Shown: piece after piece, positions 33,473 through 41,085 of the stretch
How the letters are laid out: the number at the start of each line of letters is the position of its first letter
How positions within the stretch are numbered: the stretch's first letter is position 1
Assembly: GCF_011762095.1 (NCBI RefSeq)
Contig: NZ_JAASQO010000011.1
Span: forward strand, 1-64,000
DNA: 64,000 nt
Reading direction: 5' to 3'
Source: Parvibaculum indicum
GTDB taxonomy: Bacteria; Pseudomonadota; Alphaproteobacteria; Parvibaculales; Parvibaculaceae
Translations under genes and position numbers: made by a program
Notes under the pieces: generated by a model
Seen by the model: the letters and a program-made list of their open reading frames with translations, nothing else
What the model was told of the DNA's origin: nothing
Databases searched by the model: none

Positions 33473-34243
33473 TCATCCCATCCCGTAATGCTTCGCCAGC
33501 CGGGCGAGCGCAATTTGCAGCACTACCTTGCCCGAGCGCGGCGGCCAGCCGAAGCGGCGCTCCACCGCCTCCAGCCCTTCAAGCTCGCAGCACAGATAAT
33601 AAAGCGGTTCGGCAAGTCCCGGCCCGACCTCGCCGAGCGCGCGCGACAGCCTTTCGCGCGCCGCGAGCGCCCTGTCGCTCGCCTCGGCGGGGTCGCGGGG
33701 GCTGCGCGCGCCCTCGCCCGGCGCCAGCGCCATGGCCCAGTCCGCCGTCACCCGCGCCGTCATCCGGCCCAGCGTGAAATCCCGGCGCAGCCGCTCGCCC
33801 GCCTCGAATTCGGTTTCGCCGATCAGCGGCTTGCCGTGTGCGCCCTTGCGCCGCCGGAGCCAGCCGAGCGGGCTTTCGCCCTCGTTGACCGTCACCCTTT
33901 CCTTCTCCGCCGGGTCGGGATGGGCCTTGCGGGCAAGCGTCCGGTGCTGTGTCTGGAACGGATCGGCGGCCGCCTCCAGCCGCCGGTACCAGGCCCGCCC
34001 GGCCTCGCTCGGTATCCATATCCCGGCATTCTCCCGCGTCTCGCGGCAGGTCACGAGATCGCGGGCCTCCATGTCCCGCCAGATCCGCGCATCGAGCCGG
34101 AGGACGGGCCGCCGCCAGCGATTGCGCGCCACGAAGAGCCCGTAATCGCCTTCCGCCAGCCGCGCCACATAGGCGCCGGTTTCGTCGAACCGCCTGAAAA
34201 GCCGCCGCACTTCCCGGGCCAGCTCCCGCTCCGCGACCGCCAC
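33473..34243 (-). CDS. DUF6456-containing protein
   Basis: This 256-residue protein has an N-terminal winged-helix-like part (LRLDARIWRDMEARDLVTCR, then GIWIPSEAGRAWYRRLEA) and a C-terminal DUF6456 region with ESPLGWLRRRKGAHGKPLIG, EFEAGERLRRDF and YLCCELEGLEAVERRFGWPP. Such proteins are alphaproteobacterial and look like DNA-binding regulators. It lies 3 bp downstream of the DnaA-domain gene on the same strand, so the two form an operon. Confidence 0.75.
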   Translation of the reverse strand: MAVAERELAREVRRLFRRFDETGAYVARLAEGDYGLFVARNRWRRPVLRLDARIWRDMEARDLVTCRETRENAGIWIPSEAGRAWYRRLEAAADPFQTQHRTLARKAHPDPAEKERVTVNEGESPLGWLRRRKGAHGKPLIGETEFEAGERLRRDFTLGRMTARVTADWAMALAPGEGARSPRDPAEASDRALAARERLSRALGEVGPGLAEPLYYLCCELEGLEAVERRFGWPPRSGKVVLQIALARLAKHYGMG

Positions 34244-34246
34244 GGC

Positions 34247-34705
34247 TCACCACCTGCCCAAATCGGCGCAAGGATCGGCGCAAGGATCGGCAAAGGCATC
34301 GGCACAAGCGTCCCCGGCATGGGCGCGCACCGACTGTTCGAGCCGGTCGAGCAGCAGGTCGAAGGCCGCGTCGTCGCGCCGGTCCTCGATCAGCCGGCAG
34401 GCATGGGCCGCCGTCGTCCGGTCGCGGCCGAAATAGCGTCCCACCGCGGAGAGGCTGAAGCCGAACGCCACATGGGTCAGATACATGGCGACCTGCCTTG
34501 CCTGGGCCACCGGGGCATGGCGGCGCGTGGGCGCGCGCAGTTCCGCCACCGGCACGTTCCAGGCCCGGGCGATCACCTCCTGCATCAGCGCCACCTGCGC
34601 CCGCCGCGCCGGTTCGCCGCCCGTCTCCCGCAAGGGCGCCGCGAGGCTCTCCCGCCGCCAGTGCCGACCCTCGTCGGACGCATTCGATCCAGAACTCGCA
34701 TACAT
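34247..34705 (-). CDS. Orphan DnaA domain IV-like DNA-binding protein
   Basis: This 152-residue protein contains the DnaA C-terminal DNA-binding fold without the ATPase: VIARAWNVPVAELRAPTRRH, then QARQVAMYLTHVAFGFSLSA, then the signature VGRYFGRDRTTAAHACRLIE. It could bind DnaA-box-like sites. The C-terminal end is a low-complexity ACADAFADPCADPCADLG tail encoded by tandem 12-bp units. ATG 34705 has GGAGGG about 5 bp upstream. It is first in an operon with the DUF6456 gene. Confidence 0.8.
   Translation of the reverse strand: MYASSGSNASDEGRHWRRESLAAPLRETGGEPARRAQVALMQEVIARAWNVPVAELRAPTRRHAPVAQARQVAMYLTHVAFGFSLSAVGRYFGRDRTTAAHACRLIEDRRDDAAFDLLLDRLEQSVRAHAGDACADAFADPCADPCADLGRW
34263..34306. 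repeat. 12-bp tandem repeat inside the DnaA-domain gene
   Basis: GGCGCAAGGATC recurs exactly once and then with substitutions (GGCAAAGGCATC, GGCACAAGCGTC). It encodes the DPCA-type tail at the C-terminus. It probably arose by slippage. Confidence 0.65.
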
Positions 34706-34847
34706 CGTATCCCTCCGTCTTCCGCGCCTCTCGCGAACATACTGCGAACTTACGAATACACTGGACAATTATTTACGTATTTCGTAAAAGCGGGGATAAA
34801 TTGAGCGATCGAGCGACGACTTCCCTGCCCCCCAGGAGTCCCCGAAA

Positions 34848-35411
34848 GTGAAGACCCGCCTACGCCATTTTCGTACCCGTCGTGGCCTCACGCAGGGCGA
34901 CCTCGCGCGCCGCCTCGGCACGACGGCGGCAACCGTTTCGCGCCTCGAAACGGCGGATATGACGGTATCGACCGACTGGCTGGAGAAATTCGCGCGCGCG
35001 CTGGATGTCGCCGTGGGCGATCTCATCGCCGCGCCGGAAGAGGGCGCGGCCATGCTGGCGGGCTCGCTCGCGCCGGACGGGCGCGTCGCCCCGCCCCCGC
35101 CGGGCGAAACGTCCGTCGCTTTGGATGTGGCGCTACCCCGCCCGGTCGCGCTTCGCATCGCCGCCGCCTTCGGCGCCTACCGGAGCGGCGACCTTCTGAT
35201 CGGCAGCAAACATGAAGAGGCCGATGCCCGGCGGTTCGCCGGGCGGGAATGCATCCTGTCGGCGGGCGGTACGGTCCGCTTCGGCAAGCTGGTCTCGCTC
35301 GCGGACGAGGACGCGCTGTTCCTTGTCCCCCTCGCAGGGGCCGAGGCGGAACGGCTCGGTCGGCTGGACTGGCTGGCCCCCGTCGCGCTGATGCTCCGCC
35401 GCTTCGACTGA
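34848..35411 (+). CDS. XRE-family transcriptional regulator
   Basis: This 187-residue protein has an N-terminal XRE/Cro HTH (RHFRTRRGLTQGDLARRLGT, TAATVSRLETADMTVSTDWL) and a C-terminal domain of about 100 residues (GAYRSGDLLIGSKHEEADAR) resembling a small beta-barrel effector or dimerisation domain. It starts at GTG with AGGAG 14-10 bp upstream. It is divergent from the DnaA-domain gene, so it may regulate that operon. Ligand unknown. Confidence 0.82.
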   Translation: MKTRLRHFRTRRGLTQGDLARRLGTTAATVSRLETADMTVSTDWLEKFARALDVAVGDLIAAPEEGAAMLAGSLAPDGRVAPPPPGETSVALDVALPRPVALRIAAAFGAYRSGDLLIGSKHEEADARRFAGRECILSAGGTVRFGKLVSLADEDALFLVPLAGAEAERLGRLDWLAPVALMLRRFD

Positions 35412-35424
35412 CGGCGCCGGACGG

Positions 35425-35916
35425 CTACTCGCCGGCGTTCCGGCACGCCACGGTCGCCTTGTTCGCCACTTCGTCCTTGCCGCCGCACTCCATGCCGGGA
35501 AAGCAGAAGGAGGCGGGCTGGTCGATCATGGAAAAGGCGATATAGCTCTCGCCCTTGTCCGTCGGGCGGATCGCACCGTTCAGCGAATAGTTTTTCGTCT
35601 CGCCGCGCATCAGCGACAGCCGGTCGCCCACCGCGGGTTCGGAGAGCGGGACATAGCCCTCCGCATCGAAGGTGATGGCGGCGCGGCCCGTCACATCGCG
35701 AATGGTGCACTGCGCGGCAAGGTCGGTCGGCACGGAGGCCGCGCCCTCGATGGCGAAGACCGCCCTTTCGCCGGATGCGATGGTCTTGGTGCCGCTTTCG
35801 AGCACCGCATTGGCCGCCCGCGCCTGAGGCAGGGCGAGGAAAGCGAGCGCGACCCCCGCCGCGATCGTTCCGGCGGCCCGCATGGCCGTCGGTGTTGTCC
35901 TTCCGGTAAAACGCAT
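35425..35916 (-). CDS. Exported protein of unknown function
   Basis: This 163-residue protein has a clear signal peptide (AGTIAAGVALAFLALPQARA, cleavage after ARA). The mature protein is beta-rich and has four cysteines (QCTIRD, SFCFPGMECGG, VACRNAGE), probably forming disulfides in the periplasm. I do not recognise the family. It converges with the XRE gene (13-bp gap). Confidence 0.7.
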   Translation of the reverse strand: MRFTGRTTPTAMRAAGTIAAGVALAFLALPQARAANAVLESGTKTIASGERAVFAIEGAASVPTDLAAQCTIRDVTGRAAITFDAEGYVPLSEPAVGDRLSLMRGETKNYSLNGAIRPTDKGESYIAFSMIDQPASFCFPGMECGGKDEVANKATVACRNAGE

Positions 35917-36018
35917 GGTCTCCTCCGCTCTCGTCACCGTCCCCGCCCGCACAGTGTCGCCCGGGAGGCGCCGCAACATCAAGCGGTCCCGTGGCCAAAG
36001 AAAACAGGGTGGAAACGG

Positions 36019-36567
36019 TCAGGCGATCTCGAGGCTGGCGCGGCTTGCCAGCGCATGCGCCTTTTCCGACTGAAGAAAGACGTCATGGCCCATCACCATG
36101 TGAATGCGGCCTTCCTCGTTTTCGAGCGGCAGGCGCAGCCAGAAACGAAAGAGCTTCGCGCCGCCGGGCCGTCCCGCCTCGATGACGCCCTGCGCCGGAC
36201 GCCGAGACCGGATGACCTCGCGATAGGCCACGTCCCAATAGGCCCGGCCATCGCCCTGCTCCAGCTCGTCGAGCATGAGGCCGGTCGTTTCCCGCCCCAG
36301 ATAGTCGCGCAGCCGCGTCCCCGCCAGGCGCACGCGCAGGCGGGGCGGATTGTCGTCCAGCACATCGTAAAGGCTGATGGAGGGAAGAAGCGCCCGCATG
36401 TCGCCGGGGCGAATGTCGATGCGGCGCGGGCAATGGCCGCTAGCGCCGTCCGGACCGGCGGGCAGCTTGCCGCGCCAGTAGTCGAACAGTTCCTGCTGCT
36501 CCGGCAGGATAAGCTGTGCACGGATCGTCTGAAGCTGCGAACTGCCTATCTCGTCTGCGTGCGACAG
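36019..36567 (-). CDS. PAS_5-type PAS-domain protein with a probable CTG start
   Basis: This 182-residue single-domain protein shows the PAS_5 pattern: LPEQQELFDYWRGKLPAG, DIRPGDMRALLPSISLYDVL, RVRLAGTRLRDYLGRETTG, and a C-terminal strand LFRFWLRLPLENEEGRIHMV. It is alphaproteobacterial and of unknown signal. The first in-frame ATG (36399) would delete the conserved N-terminus. Upstream the frame stays open to a stop near 36606 and holds no ATG, GTG or TTG, but a CTG at 36567 has AAAGGA 7 bp before it. A frameshift is the alternative. Confidence 0.65.
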   Translation of the reverse strand: MSHADEIGSSQLQTIRAQLILPEQQELFDYWRGKLPAGPDGASGHCPRRIDIRPGDMRALLPSISLYDVLDDNPPRLRVRLAGTRLRDYLGRETTGLMLDELEQGDGRAYWDVAYREVIRSRRPAQGVIEAGRPGGAKLFRFWLRLPLENEEGRIHMVMGHDVFLQSEKAHALASRASLEIA

Positions 36568-36664
36568 GGCTTCATCCTTTCGGCATGCCGCATCGCCGGA
36601 ACGGCGTGCGAATCACCTGACGATGATGAATCCCGTCTGCGCGGAATGCAAGTAGGCAGCGATG

Positions 36665-37078
36665 TCAGCGCTTGCGGGTGCCGGCGCCGCGTCCCTTCTG
36701 GCCGAGCCCCATTTTCTTGGCAAGGCGGGAGCGCGCTTTCGCATAGCTGGGCGCGACCATCGGATAATCCGCCGCGAGGCCCCAGCGCTCGCGATATTCT
36801 TCCGGCGACAGATCGTAATGGGTCCGGATATGACGCTTCAGCGATTTGAATTTCTTGCCGTCTTCGAGGCAGATCAGATACTCGGCCGTGATCGACTGAT
36901 CCACCGGCACGGCGGGGTCCGGCCGGGCCTGGTCCGCCGACGCTTCGCCCGACGCGGCCTGTTCCAGGGCGCCGTGAACGAGTTCGATCAGTTTAGGCAC
37001 GTCATCGGGAGCGACATTATTGTGCCCCACATAGGCGGCGACTATTTCCGCCGTCATGTCGATCAGTTCAGCCGTCAA
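36665..37078 (-). CDS. mucR: MucR/Ros-family transcriptional regulator
   Basis: This 137-residue zinc-finger regulator has ITAEYLICLEDGKKFKSLKR then HIRTHYDLSPEEYRERWGL, the prokaryotic zinc finger of MucR proteins, and a basic C-terminus (KKMGLGQKGRGAGTRKR). MucR proteins are H-NS-like, broad-range repressors in rhizobia and relatives. The N-terminal segment MTAELIDMTAEIVAAYVGHN is the usual oligomerisation part. An AT-rich region upstream (37130-37230) is a likely autoregulatory target. Confidence 0.92.
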   Translation of the reverse strand: MTAELIDMTAEIVAAYVGHNNVAPDDVPKLIELVHGALEQAASGEASADQARPDPAVPVDQSITAEYLICLEDGKKFKSLKRHIRTHYDLSPEEYRERWGLAADYPMVAPSYAKARSRLAKKMGLGQKGRGAGTRKR

Positions 37079-37307
37079 AATGCCTCCGCCCCCGCTCGCG
37101 GAAACCGGACGCGGATTTCACGGCGACTTGCTCCGGTTTCGATTCATATTATTTCAAGTGGCAACTCTATATCCGTTTTATCGATGAAAAATCAAGGTTT
37201 CATGCACTCGACGGCAAAAATTAAATACTGCGCGTCATTTCATTGGCATTGTTTTCGCTGAACTCCGGGGAAGACGGCATAAAGCGCCCGCTGTCCATTT
37301 GAGTGCA

Positions 37308-37754
37308 TTATTTGAGGTAGCGCTTTCGGGGATCGAAGCGCGGCACATGCAGCGAATCGAGATAGTCGTCGATCGCAGAAATCATCAGATCCTGATGCGT
37401 CCGCTCCAGCACGGTCGAGGCCAGCCGCAAGCGGACATAGCGATGCTGCTCCAGCCGGATCGACGTCTTGACGCGCGGCGGCACGCTGCCCCTGCGTTCC
37501 ACCGCCGGGCTGATGTCGCGCTGGCGGCGTTCCGGCCCGGCATAGCGGGCGCGGTCTTCGACGGGCACGTCGCGGCGTTCCGCCTGCTGCGCCGTCGGCA
37601 TTTCTCGCGGGTCGGGACCGGGCATGGGCGGCGGCGCATGCGGGGCCGGATGGCCCTGCCCCTTGCCATGGCCGCCGCGATCCGGCGCAAAGGGAAGCGC
37701 GTGCCGGCGGGTCATCATCCCGGCATTGAGAGTCGCAAATCCGTCTCGGCTCAT
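37308..37754 (-). CDS. Ribbon-helix-helix-like partner of an orphan ParA
   Basis: This 148-residue protein has a disordered His/Pro/Gly-rich N-terminus, then an acidic/Arg-rich linker, and a C-terminal segment PRVKTSIRLEQHRYVRLRLA, STVLERTHQDLMISAIDDYL. This is laid out as a strand followed by two helices, as in ribbon-helix-helix proteins. It starts 25 bp after the ParA-like stop on the same strand. The layout resembles ParA/ParG-type partition pairs, or a ParA that positions a protein cargo. The RHH call is by pattern only. Confidence 0.6.
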   Translation of the reverse strand: MSRDGFATLNAGMMTRRHALPFAPDRGGHGKGQGHPAPHAPPPMPGPDPREMPTAQQAERRDVPVEDRARYAGPERRQRDISPAVERRGSVPPRVKTSIRLEQHRYVRLRLASTVLERTHQDLMISAIDDYLDSLHVPRFDPRKRYLK

Positions 37755-37779
37755 CGTCTCGTTCCTTTTCCGGCTCGTA

Positions 37780-38523
37780 TCAGTTGGCACGGCGGCCAAA
37801 CATGGGTGCATTCCGGCCAAGCGCATTGAGATTTGTCCGGTAGGGCACGCGCGGCGGCGCAAGGCCCGCCTGCTCCTCTTCGGAGGCGTCCATGCGGGCG
37901 ATCCGCTCGGCGAGATACTCCCAGAGTTCGCTCAGTTCGCGCGCGGAGCGGCCCGCGGGCTTTGCCTCCATCACCGTGCGCCCGTCGATCATGGCGGCGG
38001 CGAATTCGACGCGGTGATGCAATGTCACCGGCGCCACGGTGCCGTGCTGCGACAGCGCCACCGCCGCGTCGGAGGTGATGCGGGCGCGCGGCGTCGCGGC
38101 ATTGACGACGAAGATCATCTGCTTCTTGTGCCATTCGGCAATGTCCACCGTCGGCCCCACCGCGCGCAGGTCGTGCGGGCTCGGCCGGGTCGGCACCAGC
38201 ACGAGATCGGCATGGGCGACGACGTCGGAAATCTGGCGCGTGATGGCGGGCGGCGTATCGATGACGAGAAGGCGCACGCCCGCCTCCCTCGCCTGCTCCA
38301 CCGCGCTTGCCAGCGTCGTCATGTCGGCCTTGAGATAGGTCGGCATGTCCGCATTCCGCGCGGCGTGCCATTGCTCCAGGCTGCCTTGCGGATCGGTGTC
38401 GATGATGGCGACGGGGCCGTGCCCCGCCAGCGCGGCCTGAACCGCGACGTGCCCGGCAAGCGTCGTCTTGCCAGAGCCTCCCTTCTGGGACGCAAATACG
38501 AAGACTCGCATCGGTGCCGGCAT
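37780..38523 (-). CDS. Orphan ParA-family ATPase
   Basis: This 247-residue deviant Walker ATPase has KGGSGKT at residues 14-20 (Lys14 and Lys19), IIDTDPQGS with Asp44, and LLVIDTPPAI near 105. It is shorter than plasmid ParA and has no N-terminal HTH, and no ParB gene is nearby. Proteins of this type segregate plasmids or position cytoplasmic complexes such as chemoreceptor clusters. It is transcribed with the RHH-like gene at 37308. A distinct chromosomal ParA is expected elsewhere. Confidence 0.88.
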   Translation of the reverse strand: MPAPMRVFVFASQKGGSGKTTLAGHVAVQAALAGHGPVAIIDTDPQGSLEQWHAARNADMPTYLKADMTTLASAVEQAREAGVRLLVIDTPPAITRQISDVVAHADLVLVPTRPSPHDLRAVGPTVDIAEWHKKQMIFVVNAATPRARITSDAAVALSQHGTVAPVTLHHRVEFAAAMIDGRTVMEAKPAGRSARELSELWEYLAERIARMDASEEEQAGLAPPRVPYRTNLNALGRNAPMFGRRAN

Positions 38524-38968
38524 GGAAACACTCCTCTCGGACCTCTGGCCGGAGACGGGTGCAAAGCCGAAATCATCGGAGGTTGCTGCGTGGAGCGGGC
38601 ATGGCGGAAGCGTGGCGCTGCGTCGCGCGTTTCCAGGATCCTGTCCGGCGGCAACCCCGCTACCCTTTTCCGCGCGTCATGTGCGAAAGGAGGGCCGGAG
38701 GCTTTGCGTCCCGCCGTTTCCGGCGGTTTGCCATTTTCATCCGGGTGCAAATGGAGACCATCCGCATTCCCTTGCCGTCAACGCTACGCATGGCCTGTTA
38801 ACGGGCGTTTAAAACCTTTATGAAGAACCGAACTATCGGCTCCTTGCGCTTTCACGGGCGCGACCGGGGGTCGCAGGCGGGTGCGCCCGTTAGACGTGGC
38901 CGCCCTTGCGCGTCCATAATGCCGCGCCGCTCGCCATCCTGTCGCCACTACGGAAAAACCGCCTCGCC
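38524..38968. other. Divergent promoter region without a gene
   Basis: This 445-bp gap separates the parA-like gene from the Rieske oxygenase. Open frames in it lack coding character. The only clear element is a TTAA-N7-TTAA box at 38798-38812. The rest is GC-rich and featureless to my eye. Confidence 0.5.
38798..38812. promoter_or_regulatory. CtrA-like box, TTAA-N7-TTAA
   Basis: TTAA-CGGGCGT-TTAA fits exactly the full CtrA consensus of alphaproteobacteria. It lies 157 bp before the Rieske gene and 275 bp before the parA-like gene. One exact match in this AT-poor sequence is suggestive, not proof. Confidence 0.45.
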
Positions 38969-40033
38969 ATGCCGCGTTTTCTTCACAATATCTGGTACTT
39001 CGCCATGCCCGCCGAGGCGCTCAGGCCGGGCGCTCTCGTGCACAAGGTGATGCTGGGCGAACCGATCGTGATCGGGCGCAGCGAAACGGGAGAGGTTTTC
39101 GCGCTGAAGGACATCTGTCCGCATCGCGGCGTTCCGCTGTCGGCGGGCCGGCAGGTCGCCGCGGGCGAAGCGGGCTGCGCGGCCACCACGGTCGAATGTC
39201 CCTATCATGGCTGGAAGTTCCGCACCGACGGGCATTGCGCGGAAATTCCCTCGCTGGTGCCCGAGCAGACCGTCGAGGTCGACAAGATCCGCGTGCGCGC
39301 CTATCCCGCGCGCGAGGTGCAGGGCAATATCTGGGTCTTCATCGCCGCGCCGGACACGCCCGACCGCGCGCCGGAGATCGAGCCGCCCGTCATGCCCGAC
39401 ATCGGCGAGGCGGCCGTGCCGCGCCTGCGCGAAGCGATGGTCTTCAACTGCCATATCGATCACGCGGTGATCGGTCTGATGGACCCCGCGCACGGGCCCT
39501 TCGTGCATCAGTCCTGGTACTGGCGCAATGCGCGCTCCATCCACGAAAAGGCGAAAGAGTTCGCACCCGCCGATTTCGGGTTCAAGATGGTCGAGCACAG
39601 GCCGTCCAGCAATTCCTTCGCGTACAAACTCCTGGGCGGCGCGCCGACCACGGAGATCGCTTTCCGCCTGCCCGGCATCCGCATCGAGCACATCAAGGTC
39701 GGCAGGCATCGCGTCATCGGGCTGACCAGCGTCACGCCGGTCGACGAAACGCATACGGAGATCACGCAGAGCTTCTACTGGACCATGCCGCTGCTTTCGC
39801 TGCTGCGCCCCATCGCCCGGGGCTTCGTGCGCGCCTTTCTGAAGCAGGACCGCGACATGGTGAACCTGCAGCAGGAAGGCCTGCGCTTCGATCCGCGCCT
39901 CATGCTCATCAACGACGCCGATGTGCAGGCCAAATGGTACAACCAGCTCAAGAACGAGTGGGAAACCGCGCAGAAAGAGAGCCGTCCCTTCGTCAATCCG
40001 GTCAAGCCCGCCACGCTGCGCTGGCGAAGCTAG
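38969..40033 (+). CDS. Rieske non-heme iron oxygenase
   Basis: This 354-residue protein has a Rieske 2Fe-2S domain with CPH (Cys50, His52) and CPYH (Cys77, His80), and a catalytic domain whose mononuclear iron motif DPAHGPFVH gives Asp172, His175 and His180. Such enzymes hydroxylate or demethylate aromatic, steroid or other cyclic substrates with electrons from a separate reductase, not seen here. The Rieske ligand pairs are 24 residues apart, about 8 more than usual. The gene stands alone, so the substrate is unknown. Confidence 0.88.
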   Translation: MPRFLHNIWYFAMPAEALRPGALVHKVMLGEPIVIGRSETGEVFALKDICPHRGVPLSAGRQVAAGEAGCAATTVECPYHGWKFRTDGHCAEIPSLVPEQTVEVDKIRVRAYPAREVQGNIWVFIAAPDTPDRAPEIEPPVMPDIGEAAVPRLREAMVFNCHIDHAVIGLMDPAHGPFVHQSWYWRNARSIHEKAKEFAPADFGFKMVEHRPSSNSFAYKLLGGAPTTEIAFRLPGIRIEHIKVGRHRVIGLTSVTPVDETHTEITQSFYWTMPLLSLLRPIARGFVRAFLKQDRDMVNLQQEGLRFDPRLMLINDADVQAKWYNQLKNEWETAQKESRPFVNPVKPATLRWRS

Positions 40034-40047
40034 GCCATTCCCGACCC

Positions 40048-40104
40048 CGTCATTGCGCGGAGCGAAGCGACGAAGCAATCCGGCCCGGCGCTCGCAATGA
40101 CGGC
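40048..40104. repeat. Palindromic repeat, family C
   Basis: CCGTCATTGCGCGGAGCGAA, GCGACGAAGCAATCCGG and GCGCTCGCAATGACGG form a compound hairpin after the Rieske gene. This type is common between genes in alphaproteobacteria and appears once here. Confidence 0.75.
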
Positions 40105-40293
40105 ACCGATTCCATTTTGAATCGGAACTGCCCTTCTCGGCTAAGCCCCTGTTAAACACGCCATACATCCGAAATGGACGCAGTTAGACATGACTGGGCC
40201 CTTGTGCTTTGATTCACACAGGGACGAATCGCAGCGCTTCACCCCCGCGCGCAGAAGGTAGCGCGGGAGGGAGCCCTATCTCCGGCCGGCGGG

Positions 40294-41085
40294 ATGACCC
40301 AGAAACACGACGACGAAGGCGTTCAACGCATTGCAGGCGCGGATGGCGAACCGGCCTTCGTCGTGATGCCCGTCGCCGCCTATGACGCGCTGAGGAAAGC
40401 CGCCGAGCGCGACAGCGCCGCGGCGACGCTCGAACATACGCTCACCCCCGTCCCCGCCCCGGTGGCGCGGCGCATCGCCCATGGCGAAAACCCCGTCCGC
40501 GTCTGGCGCGAACATCGGGGGATGAAGGCGATCGATCTGGCGCGCACCGCCGGCGTCGGCGCGCCCTATCTTTCGGAGATCGAGACCGGCAAGAAGGACG
40601 GCAGCTTCCGCACCATGGCGGCCATCGCGGATGTGTTGCGCGTCTCGCTCGACGACCTCGCGCCGGTCGCCGACACGGAACGCAAACGCGCCCGGCAGCG
40701 CGCCGCGCTCATCAACAGCGTCAATGCGCAGGTCCGCGCCTTGCTGACGCTGGTGGGCGGCGATTTCGACACGGCCGCGGTTCGCCGCGCCGTCACCCAG
40801 CTCGTCTCCGACGCCGTTACCCTCAAGATGCAGGATCCCGAGCTTGCGGGCTGGATCGACGACATGCTGGAAAGCGCGCGTACCGTGCTCGACCTCATCG
40901 ACCGCGCCGAGCAGGACATCATCGAGACGGCGCAGCGCGCAAGGACATCGCTTGAAGAGCTGGTGAGCGGGCCGGGCTTCCGGCGCAAGATGGCGGTCGT
41001 GCTCGACGAGACCGGCACCGGCGAGACATGCGAGAGCGGGCCGGAGATCGTCGCGAACCTCACCCGGGCCTCGGCGGCGGACTAG
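40294..41085 (+). CDS. XRE regulator with antitoxin-like N-terminus
   Basis: This 263-residue protein begins with a Phd-like strip (VQRIAGADGEPAFVVMPVAA, YDALRKA) and continues with an XRE HTH (PVRVWREHRGMKAIDLARTA, GVGAPYLSEIETGKKDG) near residues 70-110. The first half thus looks like the antitoxin/HTH fusions of toxin-antitoxin loci. The C-terminal ~130 residues are helical (LDDLAPVADTERKRARQRAA onward), of unknown role. No toxin gene is adjacent: the convergent gene is a DUF2336 protein, overlapping by 4 bp. Confidence 0.75.
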   Translation: MTQKHDDEGVQRIAGADGEPAFVVMPVAAYDALRKAAERDSAAATLEHTLTPVPAPVARRIAHGENPVRVWREHRGMKAIDLARTAGVGAPYLSEIETGKKDGSFRTMAAIADVLRVSLDDLAPVADTERKRARQRAALINSVNAQVRALLTLVGGDFDTAAVRRAVTQLVSDAVTLKMQDPELAGWIDDMLESARTVLDLIDRAEQDIIETAQRARTSLEELVSGPGFRRKMAVVLDETGTGETCESGPEIVANLTRASAAD

